DNA from: Nitrospirota bacterium
GTDB lineage: Bacteria > Nitrospirota > Thermodesulfovibrionia > Thermodesulfovibrionales > UBA6898
Assembly: GCA_021811105.1 (NCBI GenBank)
Contig: JAJZPM010000001.1
Coordinates: forward strand, 124,001-188,000
Direction: 5' to 3'
Length of the DNA: 64,000 nt
Under the pieces are notes generated by a model. The model had not been told where the DNA came from, searched no databases, and worked only from the letters and a program-made list of their open reading frames with translations. Positions 27,195-35,728 of this stretch are shown here, piece after piece. Each line of letters begins with the position of its first letter. Position 1 is the first letter of the stretch. The position numbers were made by a program, and so were the translations under genes.

Positions 27195-27670
27195 TGGCAG
27201 AACCACTTGCTGATAGAGTTATAGAAGGCATTGACCAGGCTGCTGAGCTTTACCACCGCCTCGTCGTGCTGGTGGCCCCTGCCGGTACGGGCAAGACCGC
27301 TACACTACAGGATGTTCACGAGCGCACATCAGCTCCGCTGGTCAATGTCAACCTCGAACTGTCACGGCGAATGCTCGACCTGACCGAGCGTCAGCGGGCA
27401 TTGCAGTTGCCCCGCCTTCTCTCGGAGATCGTGGGCGGATTCTCAGTAGATGTGGTTTTGCTGGACAACGTCGAGGTCCTCTTTGACGTCTCGCTCAAAC
27501 AAGACCCGCTGCGGCTTCTGCAGGGACTCTCGCGGAACAAGACAGTAGTCGCAGCGTGGAGCGGCTTCGTCGACGGCGAGAACATGGTCTACGCAGCACC
27601 GGATCATCCCGAATACAGACGATATCCTGTACGAGATTTCTTGGTAGTGCACTCGGAGGCCATTGCATGA
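27194..27670 (+). CDS. brxF: BREX-3 protein BrxF, small P-loop ATPase
   Basis: 158 residues from ATG 27194 (the track start at 27092 is inside the HTH gene). Walker [15 protein letters not shown] (about residue 24) and Walker [13 protein letters not shown] (about 87). A small P-loop protein directly before brxC is the hallmark of type 3 BREX. Its exact role is unknown; it may load or regulate BrxC. GTG/TTG extension of brxC overlaps its end, but the true brxC start is 35 bases on. Confidence 0.82.
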   Translation: MAEPLADRVIEGIDQAAELYHRLVVLVAPAGTGKTATLQDVHERTSAPLVNVNLELSRRMLDLTERQRALQLPRLLSEIVGGFSVDVVLLDNVEVLFDVSLKQDPLRLLQGLSRNKTVVAAWSGFVDGENMVYAAPDHPEYRRYPVRDFLVVHSEAIA

Positions 27671-27704
27671 AAAAAAGGACCGAAAGCGTAAGGGGGCAGA
27701 CGTA

Positions 27705-30700
27705 ATGAAATACGGAGATCTGATCCAATTTGAACCTATTGAATCCGTGGTCCAGTTGCGGGCCGCCGACGAGGCTGCTGCCGCCCGCCAACTTGTCCAG
27801 ACCTATGTCATCTCCGCAGAGATGGCCGAGAAGCTCGTCAGCTTGGTTGTTCCTCAGCTTCAGTTCGACCAGCCCATGGATAACAAGGGGCTACTGGTCG
27901 TTGGCAATTACGGCACCGGTAAGTCTCACCTCATGTCCGTAATCTCCGCTTTGGCCGAGAACGGCGATCTGGCCGCCAGCCTAAACGACAAGAATGTGGC
28001 GAAAGCGGCGGACAAGATCAGTGGGCGCTTCAAGGTGGTTCGGACTGAGATCGGCGCGACGACCATGTCTCTGCGCGACATCCTCGTTGCCGAGCTGGAG
28101 GAGCATCTGGCCGCGATTGGCGTGTCCTATTCCTTCCCGCCGTCGGACAAGGTCCCCAATAACAAGCGCGCCTTCGAAGAAATGATGACCGCTTTTCACC
28201 AGGAGTACCCCGATCATGGGCTGCTCCTCGTGGTGGACGAGCTGCTCGACTATCTGCGCACCCGCAAGGACCAGGAGCTGATCCTCGACCTCAATTTCCT
28301 GCGTGAGATCGGCGAGGTCTGCAAGGACCTGCGGTTCCGCTTTATAGCTGGTGTCCAGGAAGCCATCTTCGACAGTCCGCGCTTTTCATTCGTGGCCGAC
28401 AGCATCCGCCGGGTGAAGGACCGCTTTGAGCAAATCCTCATCGCCCGCAAGGACGTCAAGTTCGTTGTGGCCGAGCGTCTGCTCAAGAAAACCGCCGACC
28501 AGCAGGTAAAAATCCGGGAGTATCTGACTCCCTTTGCCAAGTTCTACGGCCGCATGAACGAGCGCATGGACGAGTTCGTGCGCCTATTCCCCGTACATCC
28601 GGACTATATCGATACCTTCGAGCGGGTCACCGCAGTGGAAAAACGCGAGGTGCTCAAGACTCTGTCGCTGGCCATGAAAAAGCTGATGGGCCAGGATGTG
28701 CCCGCCGACCGGCCGGGTGTCATCGCTTATGACGGCTACTGGACGACCCTGCGAGAGAACCCGTCTTTCCGCGCCGTCCCGGATATCAAGGCGGTCATCG
28801 ACTGTAGCCAGGTGCTCGAATCCAGAATCCAGCAGGCTTTCACCCGCCCGGCATACAAACCTATGGCCCTGCAACTCATCCATGCATTGTCGGTCCATCG
28901 CCTCACGACCGGCGACATTTACGCCACCCTGGGTGCGACAGCAGAGGAATTGCGTGACGGCCTGTGTCTCTTCCAGCCGGGCATCGAAGAACTGGGCGGC
29001 GATCCGGCCGACGACCTGCTCTCCCAGGTGGAAACCGTCTTGCGGGAAATCCACAAGACGGTAAGCGGTCAGTTCATCTCCTCCAATCCGGACAACCGTC
29101 AGTTTTACCTGGATCTCAAGAAGACCGACGACTTCGACGCCCTGATTGAGAAACGAGCTGAGAGCCTCGATTCCACGCAACTCGACCGCTACTACTACGA
29201 AGCGCTCCGTCGGGTCATGGAGTGTACCGACCAGACCTACGTGACGGGCTACAAGATCTGGCAGCACGAGCTCGAATGGCTGGAGCGCAAGGCCGCGCGC
29301 CAGGGTTACCTCTTCTTCGGTGCGCCCAACGAGCGCTCCACGGCAGTGCCGCCGCGGGACTTCTACATCTACTTCATCCAGCCCTTCGACGTACCGCACT
29401 TTAAGGATGAAAAGAAACCCGACGAGCTGTTTCTGCGCCTGGCAAACACGGACGAAGAATTCCGCACCGCGCTCCGAAATTACGCTGCGGCCCTTGATCT
29501 CGCCTCCACTGCATCGGGCCACGCCAAGGCCACTTACGAATCTAAGGCATCGAACTTTTTGCGCGATCTCGTGCAGTGGCTCCAGAAGAACATGACCACT
29601 GCTTTTGAGGTCACCTACCAGGGGCGTGCCAAGTCTCTCAACGAGTGGGCCAAGGGTAAGTCCATTCGTGAGCTTTCGGGTATCAGCACTCACGAGCGAA
29701 TCAATTTCCGGGACCTGGTTAACACCATCACGGGCATCTGTCTCGGGACGAAATTTCAGGACCAGGCACCCGAATATCCATTTTTTTCGGTACTCATCAC
29801 CGGAGCAAACCGGGCTCAGGCCGCGCAGGACGCCCTTCGCGCTATTGCTGGACAGAACCGCACAAAGCAGGCTGCCGCAGTACTGGACGCTCTGGAGCTG
29901 CTCGATGGTGAGCGGCTCGATCCCTATCGGTCGAAGTATGCCAAGCACGTCCTCGGCATCACCAAGAAAAAGGGCCAAGGTCAGGTCGTCAACCGCTCAG
30001 AGCTGATTCAGGATGTCCTCGGCGTGGAGTACCTCGCGCCGCAGTCGCTCAGGCTTGAACCCGAATGGTCCGTGGTGGTGTTGGCCGGTTTGGTCTATGC
30101 TGGAGAAGTTGTCCTCGCCATCCCGGGCAAGAAATTTGACGCTACCTCTTTGCCGCAACTGGCCGGAACCGGCATCGATGAGTTGATCCAGTTCAAACAT
30201 ATCGAGAGCCCCAAGGATTGGAACCTCCCAGCACTAAAGGCGCTTTTCGAGCTGCTCGGGCTCACACCGGGTTTGGCCCAACTGGTCACGCAAGGCAAGG
30301 ACGAGCCGGTTCAGGAGCTTCAGAAGGCCGTAATAACTGCTGTAGAGCGCTTGGTGCTCATACATCAGAGCCTTCAAACTGGACTGTTTTTTTGGGGTCG
30401 CAGCCTCATGGCTGAGGACGAAGCCCAGAAGCTTCGCGCAAAACTGGATGGGACCAAGGCATTCCTTGAATCCCTGCAAGCGTACTCTACGACTGGAAAG
30501 CTCAAGAATTTCCGCTACGACGCATCGGAAGTGACCTCCCATCGGGAAGGCCTCAGCTCCCTTGCTGTGATCAAATCGCTTGAAGAACTGGTGGTCGACA
30601 TCGGGTCAACGGCATCTTATCTATCCACCGCCGAGGCGATCCTGCCTACCGGACACGAGTGGATCGATAAGATGAAAGCGGCACGGGACGAGGTCTTGGC

Positions 30701-31442
30701 CCAGATCGGCGACCCAGCCAAGCGGAGCACGGCCACCTTTCGCCAGCAAACCCAGCGGAAACTCGGCGACCTCAAGAAGACTTATCTACTGGCCTACATT
30801 TCCATGCATGCTAAAGCGCGCCTTGGGGTAAACGAGGACAAGCGCAAAGCCCAGCTTATGGGCGACGAGCGACTCAAGGATCTGCAAAAGCTTTCCACCA
30901 TCGACCTTATGCCGCGTCAGCACCTTGCAGACTTCCAGAACCGGCTTGCGGGCTTGAAGAGCTGCTTCGCCCTCACCGAACAGGAGCTGGAAGCATCACC
31001 GGTATGTCCGCACTGCAACTTTAAACCTGGCGCGGAATCACGAGAAATCGGGACTCCGGCAGCGACGATGCTTGATGCACTGGACGGCGAACTCGATAAA
31101 CTGGTCGATAACTGGACCAAGACGCTGCTTACCGACCTCGAAGACCCGACTACCAAGGGCAATCTGAGCCTGCTCAAGCCTGGGCCGCGTAAGCTTGTGG
31201 ACGGTTTTATAAAGAAGCGGACCCTGCCGGACGAGTTGGACCAGGACTTCATACACGCCTTGCAAGAGGTGCTCTCCGGGCTCACCAAGGTCTCGGTCAA
31301 GATCGGGGACCTTCGCAATGCCCTGCTCGCGGGTGGCTCACCGGCCACCCCGGCGGAGATGAGGAAGCGGTTCGAGGAATACCTTGACGGCCTTACCAAG
31401 GGTAAGGAACCGGGTAAGGTAAGGATTGTATTGGAGTATTAA
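27705..31442 (+). CDS. brxC: BREX protein BrxC, large AAA ATPase
   Basis: Start taken at ATG 27705 after AAGGGGG; the track TTG at 27663 overlaps brxF. 1245 residues, the usual BrxC/PglY size. Walker [15 protein letters not shown] (about residue 66), Walker [13 protein letters not shown] (about 176), then a very long helical body and a single CPHC pair near residue 1100 that may bind zinc with other residues. BrxC is the central ATPase of BREX, thought to work with the methylase and PglZ to recognise non-self DNA. Stop and next start overlap (TAATG). Confidence 0.88.
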   Translation: MKYGDLIQFEPIESVVQLRAADEAAAARQLVQTYVISAEMAEKLVSLVVPQLQFDQPMDNKGLLVVGNYGTGKSHLMSVISALAENGDLAASLNDKNVAKAADKISGRFKVVRTEIGATTMSLRDILVAELEEHLAAIGVSYSFPPSDKVPNNKRAFEEMMTAFHQEYPDHGLLLVVDELLDYLRTRKDQELILDLNFLREIGEVCKDLRFRFIAGVQEAIFDSPRFSFVADSIRRVKDRFEQILIARKDVKFVVAERLLKKTADQQVKIREYLTPFAKFYGRMNERMDEFVRLFPVHPDYIDTFERVTAVEKREVLKTLSLAMKKLMGQDVPADRPGVIAYDGYWTTLRENPSFRAVPDIKAVIDCSQVLESRIQQAFTRPAYKPMALQLIHALSVHRLTTGDIYATLGATAEELRDGLCLFQPGIEELGGDPADDLLSQVETVLREIHKTVSGQFISSNPDNRQFYLDLKKTDDFDALIEKRAESLDSTQLDRYYYEALRRVMECTDQTYVTGYKIWQHELEWLERKAARQGYLFFGAPNERSTAVPPRDFYIYFIQPFDVPHFKDEKKPDELFLRLANTDEEFRTALRNYAAALDLASTASGHAKATYESKASNFLRDLVQWLQKNMTTAFEVTYQGRAKSLNEWAKGKSIRELSGISTHERINFRDLVNTITGICLGTKFQDQAPEYPFFSVLITGANRAQAAQDALRAIAGQNRTKQAAAVLDALELLDGERLDPYRSKYAKHVLGITKKKGQGQVVNRSELIQDVLGVEYLAPQSLRLEPEWSVVVLAGLVYAGEVVLAIPGKKFDATSLPQLAGTGIDELIQFKHIESPKDWNLPALKALFELLGLTPGLAQLVTQGKDEPVQELQKAVITAVERLVLIHQSLQTGLFFWGRSLMAEDEAQKLRAKLDGTKAFLESLQAYSTTGKLKNFRYDASEVTSHREGLSSLAVIKSLEELVVDIGSTASYLSTAEAILPTGHEWIDKMKAARDEVLAQIGDPAKRSTATFRQQTQRKLGDLKKTYLLAYISMHAKARLGVNEDKRKAQLMGDERLKDLQKLSTIDLMPRQHLADFQNRLAGLKSCFALTEQELEASPVCPHCNFKPGAESREIGTPAATMLDALDGELDKLVDNWTKTLLTDLEDPTTKGNLSLLKPGPRKLVDGFIKKRTLPDELDQDFIHALQEVLSGLTKVSVKIGDLRNALLAGGSPATPAEMRKRFEEYLDGLTKGKEPGKVRIVLEY

Positions 31443-32227
31443 TGCCATTGAGAAGAGATTTCAAAGAATATCACAAATCCATTGCTGAGGAATTGCGCTC
31501 AACCAAGGATAGAATACGAAATTTGATTGGTGCAGCCCATTGGCAGTCAGATGGCGAGCATAAAGAGGCAGTGCTGAGGAAGACTTTGCGGCTACACCTT
31601 CCAGAGACACTTCATGTTGGAAAAGGCTTTGTCTGTTGTCATGACAGAACTTCTTCTCAAACAGATATTCTCGTCACTGACCGAAATAAGCCAACACTCT
31701 TCAAAGATGGTGAACTTGTCTTGGTAACGCCGGACTCTGTCGATGCCGTCATCGAAGTGAAGACGTCTTTAGACGGTAACGCAATTGAGGATGTAATTAC
31801 AAAACTCGCTGATAATGTGGAAATGATCCGCTCAGAAGGTAATGATCATTGTAAGGCCGGTTTATTTGTTTACGAAAAAAGAGGAGGGCATGACATCCAT
31901 AAAAGGGTGCTTGAACATCTTCAGTTAAAGTCCCATGGAGACCTCAAGAGGACCATAAACTGGCTTTCATTCGGGCCGGATATTTTCTTCCGCTTTTGGG
32001 AAAAGGGAGAGGATGTCCATAGTCCGCACGGGGGACCAGTATGGCATTCCTATGAATTGAATGATTTAGGTCACGCATATTTTGTTAGTAATGTCGTGTG
32101 GGATGTCAGCCGAGGAAATTCCCTGAATATGCAATTTGCATGGTTCCCTATAGAAGGGGGAAAAGAGCGTAATCGGAAATGGTATGTTCCATTGTCAAAT
32201 GGTGCACCAACAGAATTCAATCATTGA
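31442..32227 (+). CDS. DUF6602-like predicted PD-(D/E)xK nuclease-fold protein
   Basis: 261 residues, fused by TAATG to brxC. The stretch NLIGAAHWQSDGEHKEAVLR ... VGKGFVC ... SSQTDILVTD ... DAVIEVKTSL fits the DUF6602 family as I remember it. The TDILVTD and IEVKT pair resembles the D and ExK positions of a restriction-endonuclease fold, about residues 75 and 104. It is distinctly AT-rich compared with brxC and pglZ. It is not part of the six-gene type 3 BREX core, so it could be an acquired effector nuclease or a specificity partner of the methylase next to it. Confidence 0.65.
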   Translation: MPLRRDFKEYHKSIAEELRSTKDRIRNLIGAAHWQSDGEHKEAVLRKTLRLHLPETLHVGKGFVCCHDRTSSQTDILVTDRNKPTLFKDGELVLVTPDSVDAVIEVKTSLDGNAIEDVITKLADNVEMIRSEGNDHCKAGLFVYEKRGGHDIHKRVLEHLQLKSHGDLKRTINWLSFGPDIFFRFWEKGEDVHSPHGGPVWHSYELNDLGHAYFVSNVVWDVSRGNSLNMQFAWFPIEGGKERNRKWYVPLSNGAPTEFNH

Positions 32228-32236
32228 AAGCGAACT

Positions 32237-35029
32237 ATGGCGAAAAAGAAAAAGTCAGCGCCAGCTATAAGACCTATATTTTCTTCTGAGCAAAGCGAGA
32301 TGTTCGAGAAGTCCTATGAGCAGGAGGTTGAGGAGAAGCGTTCTCGGAAGATTGAATGTCTTGGAATTTCCTTTGACAACGAAGAGGCCCGAAGAGATTA
32401 TTTCCTTGAGAAACTGCGCGAGAAGCTGAAGGACACCGAGTTTCGGAAAATCGAGGGATTCCCCATCGGCTCTGACGAGGATATTTTGGCTCTTTCTGAT
32501 CCGCCATACTACACGGCCTGTCCGAATCCTTTTATCGGGGACTTTATTAAGCACTATGGAAAGCCCTACGACCCGAGCAAACCATACAGTCGCGAGCCGT
32601 TTGCCGCGGACGTAAGTGAAGGCAAGAATGACCCGATCTATAACGCCCACTCATATCACACCAAAGTGCCGCATAAGGCCATTATGCGGTACATCTTGCA
32701 TTACACCGAGCCGGGAGAGGTGGTCTTCGATGGATTCTGCGGGACAGGAATGACGGGAGTGGCAGCAAGAGAATGCGGTCAGCCAGATTCAGAGGTAAGG
32801 GCACAAATATCAGCAGACATGCCAGATATCAAGTGGGGGGAAAGGTATGCAGTCCAAAACGAGTTAAGTCCGGCAGCAACTTTTATTGCGCAAGGATATA
32901 ATCTTCCAATTCTGACAAAGCAGTTTCGTGTTGAATGCAAAGAAATTCTCAACAAGACTGAGGCTGCATGCGCCTGGATGTACAAGACGCGCCACCCAGG
33001 AGCAGATACATTTGGTGAAATTAATTATGTCATTTGGAGTGATGTATTTGTTTGTAGTGCCTGTGAAGGGGAACTTGTTTTTTGGGAAGTCGCTATCGAC
33101 CACAAGGACGGACGTGCTTTAGATAGCTTTGAGTGTCCTCATTGTAGAGCGTCGCTTTCAAAACGAGAATTGGAGCGTGCATGGTCATCTTCAATGGACC
33201 GAGTCAAGGGTCGAATTGACAGAACACCCAAAAAAGTTCCCGTTGAGATCAATTATACAATTGGTAATAAGAGCTTTAAAAAACCCCTTGATGAGCATGA
33301 CTTGTCCATTCTTAGAAAAGTTGACGAAACAGATATTGAATATTGGTTCCCAGATTCTGAAATTCCATCAGGGTCTAAAACAGATGAACCGCGTGGGCTT
33401 GGAATTACCCATCAGGATTTGTTTTTCACTCGCCGCAACCTAATTTGCGCGAGTACCTTATGGGCTTATTGTGGCAGCAATAAAAGCAAATATGTATTTA
33501 CGAGCCTTGTCACGCGCCTTTCAAAGCTCAGCAACCTACATATTTCAAACTACTTCACTGGTGGTGGCGGAGCTGCTTCTGGAAATATGAAAGGGATGCT
33601 TCATCCGCCAACCATATCTCTCGAACAAAATCCTTTGAAATATTGGCCAATACGAGTGGAGGCAATCGCGCGAATACTGCGCAGCATCGGCACGACTATT
33701 ATAGGAACCGGATCATCAACGACCATGCCTATGCCTGATAATTCCATTGATTACATGTTCATTGATCCGCCGTTTGGCTCCAATTTAGCATACTCCGACC
33801 TTAATACTATTTGGGAGTCATGGCTTCGGGTTTCAACAAATATCGAGGAAGAAGCAATTGTTAACAATAGGCAAGGGAAAGCACTTCTAGAGTACCAATC
33901 ACTTATTACCAGATGCTTTCGTGAATTCTATAGAATACTAAAACCTGGAAGATGGATTACGGTAGAGTTTTCGAATACCAAAGCATCCGTGTGGGCCTCT
34001 TTACAGCAGGCCATTGAACAAGCAGGTTTCATCGTTGCTAATGTAGCCATTTTAGATAAGAAACAGGGTGGCTACAATGCGAATGTTTACGCTGGTGCAG
34101 TTAAGCAAGATCTTGCAATTTCAGCATATAAGCCAAATGGCGGGTTGGAAGAACGTTTTAAACTCGAAGCTGGGACTGAAGATGGAGTCTGGGATTTTGT
34201 CCGCACTCACCTTAAGCAACTCCCGGTATTCGTTTCCAAGGATAATCAGGCCAAGATTATTGCTGAACGTCAGAATTATCTACTCTTCGACCGCATGGTG
34301 GCCTTTCATGTTCAGCATGGCGTAACGGTACCACTGTCCGCAACAGAGTTTCATTCCGGCCTTGCCCAACGCTTCCCCGATCGGGATGGTATGTATTTTC
34401 TGTCGGAACAGGTAGCCGAATACGATAAGAAGCGCATGACGGTCCGGGAAATACTGCAGTTCAAGCTTTTTGTCACCGACGAATCCTCGGCTATCCAATG
34501 GCTCAAACAGCAGCTCATCAACAAACCTCAAACCTTCCAGGAACTTCACCCACAGTTCATAAAGGAGATCGGAGGCTGGCAAAAACACGAGAAGCCGCTG
34601 GAGTTGTCAGAACTGCTTGAACAGAACTTCCTGCGCTACGACGGCAAAGGGGAGGTGCCGAACCAGATCCACAGTTACTTGTCTACCAACTTTAAGGAGC
34701 TGCGCAAGCTCCCGAAGGACGATGAGAGCCTGCGCGCCAAGGGCAAGGACCGCTGGTATGTGCCCGACCCCAACAAGGCAGGCGACCTTGAGAAGCTGCG
34801 CGACAGGTCTTTGCTCAAGGAGTTCGAGGACTACCGGACGTCCAGCCAAAAGCGCCTGAAGGTATTCCGCCTTGAGGCGGTGCGCGCTGGCTTTAAGAAA
34901 GCCTGGCAGGAAAGAGACTACGCCACCATTATCGCTGTTGCCCGTAAGATTCCCGAGAACGTTTTGCAGGAAGACCCGAAGCTCCTCATGTGGTACGACC
35001 AGGCTCTCACTCGCTCAGGGGAGGAATGA
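32237..35029 (+). CDS. BREX DNA methyltransferase (PglX-like), GC mosaic
   Basis: 930 residues. SAM-binding motif DGFCGTGMTG (about residue 166), a zinc-ribbon-like pair CSACEGE ... CPHCRAS (about 273-300), and catalytic DPPFGSN (about 510), an amino-methylase signature (N6-adenine or N4-cytosine). It sits where pglXI sits in type 3 BREX and should mark host DNA. The first ~170 and last ~270 codons are GC-rich like brxC, whereas codons of roughly 32.8-34.15 kb are strongly AT-rich, indicating replacement of the central catalytic/recognition region. The C-terminal part is a helical extension with no motif I recognise. Confidence 0.8.
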   Translation: MAKKKKSAPAIRPIFSSEQSEMFEKSYEQEVEEKRSRKIECLGISFDNEEARRDYFLEKLREKLKDTEFRKIEGFPIGSDEDILALSDPPYYTACPNPFIGDFIKHYGKPYDPSKPYSREPFAADVSEGKNDPIYNAHSYHTKVPHKAIMRYILHYTEPGEVVFDGFCGTGMTGVAARECGQPDSEVRAQISADMPDIKWGERYAVQNELSPAATFIAQGYNLPILTKQFRVECKEILNKTEAACAWMYKTRHPGADTFGEINYVIWSDVFVCSACEGELVFWEVAIDHKDGRALDSFECPHCRASLSKRELERAWSSSMDRVKGRIDRTPKKVPVEINYTIGNKSFKKPLDEHDLSILRKVDETDIEYWFPDSEIPSGSKTDEPRGLGITHQDLFFTRRNLICASTLWAYCGSNKSKYVFTSLVTRLSKLSNLHISNYFTGGGGAASGNMKGMLHPPTISLEQNPLKYWPIRVEAIARILRSIGTTIIGTGSSTTMPMPDNSIDYMFIDPPFGSNLAYSDLNTIWESWLRVSTNIEEEAIVNNRQGKALLEYQSLITRCFREFYRILKPGRWITVEFSNTKASVWASLQQAIEQAGFIVANVAILDKKQGGYNANVYAGAVKQDLAISAYKPNGGLEERFKLEAGTEDGVWDFVRTHLKQLPVFVSKDNQAKIIAERQNYLLFDRMVAFHVQHGVTVPLSATEFHSGLAQRFPDRDGMYFLSEQVAEYDKKRMTVREILQFKLFVTDESSAIQWLKQQLINKPQTFQELHPQFIKEIGGWQKHEKPLELSELLEQNFLRYDGKGEVPNQIHSYLSTNFKELRKLPKDDESLRAKGKDRWYVPDPNKAGDLEKLRDRSLLKEFEDYRTSSQKRLKVFRLEAVRAGFKKAWQERDYATIIAVARKIPENVLQEDPKLLMWYDQALTRSGEE

Positions 35030-35032
35030 TCG

Positions 35033-35728
35033 GTGCCGGATAAATGGATAGAACGGGATCTGGACCTCAAGGTTAAAGACATCCTTTCGCAAGCAGATAT
35101 CTTTCATGAGAAATATTATTCATCGGAGACGTTTAGCGGTCCATCCTTGCATTTCCACCATCGCGCTATCGCTCTGGAATGTACAAATTGGACGGAAAAA
35201 GTAGAGATAGTCTATGCCGTATTGGCATCTTGGGGTATGCACCGCATGGGGACTAACGGATCAAAGATGCAGTCGTTCTCGTCTTTTGAAAAGAGTATTT
35301 CTTCTGTTAGACCGGAAATAGAAAAGCTTAGAAAAGCTGTTCCACGCAATCTTTTGCTTTCTGATTGGCAAACACTTGAGAGAGTGTTTAAGAGAATAAA
35401 GGTGATGGCAAGTGGCACCACCATCGTCGGAAATTCTAAGGTGTTAGCCCACTTCATACCTAACTTGATTGCTCCGATAGACAGAGAATATACCCTCAAT
35501 TATCTTTTTGGAAGTAAGATGTTCCAAAACGGGTTAGATCGGGAGTGGCTTTTGATGTGCAAAATACATAGAGAGTTTTACTATTCTATCTCTGATAACA
35601 AAGACTTCCAGAACAAGACTGAGAGTTGGATGTCTAATAGCAGATTATATCCATGGGACACCTCTGTGCTAAAGATAATTGATAACTTGGTAATCGGTGC
35701 GATGCGAAAGAAAAATGACTCAGATTGA
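35033..35728 (+). CDS. Unrecognised protein between methylase and helicase
   Basis: 231 residues from GTG, 3 bases after the methylase stop, overlapping the helicase gene by 14 bases. AT-rich like the methylase centre and the DUF6602-like gene. No known motif; it appears globular and mostly helical (VPRNLLLSDWQTLERVFKRIK). The location inside a BREX operon suggests a methylase partner, e.g. a specificity or inhibitor subunit. Function is unknown. Confidence 0.55.
   Translation: MPDKWIERDLDLKVKDILSQADIFHEKYYSSETFSGPSLHFHHRAIALECTNWTEKVEIVYAVLASWGMHRMGTNGSKMQSFSSFEKSISSVRPEIEKLRKAVPRNLLLSDWQTLERVFKRIKVMASGTTIVGNSKVLAHFIPNLIAPIDREYTLNYLFGSKMFQNGLDREWLLMCKIHREFYYSISDNKDFQNKTESWMSNSRLYPWDTSVLKIIDNLVIGAMRKKNDSD

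Noticed and set aside
28584-29978. 464-residue minus-strand ORF
   Set aside because: Shadow of brxC; the plus strand encodes a clear continuous BrxC protein.
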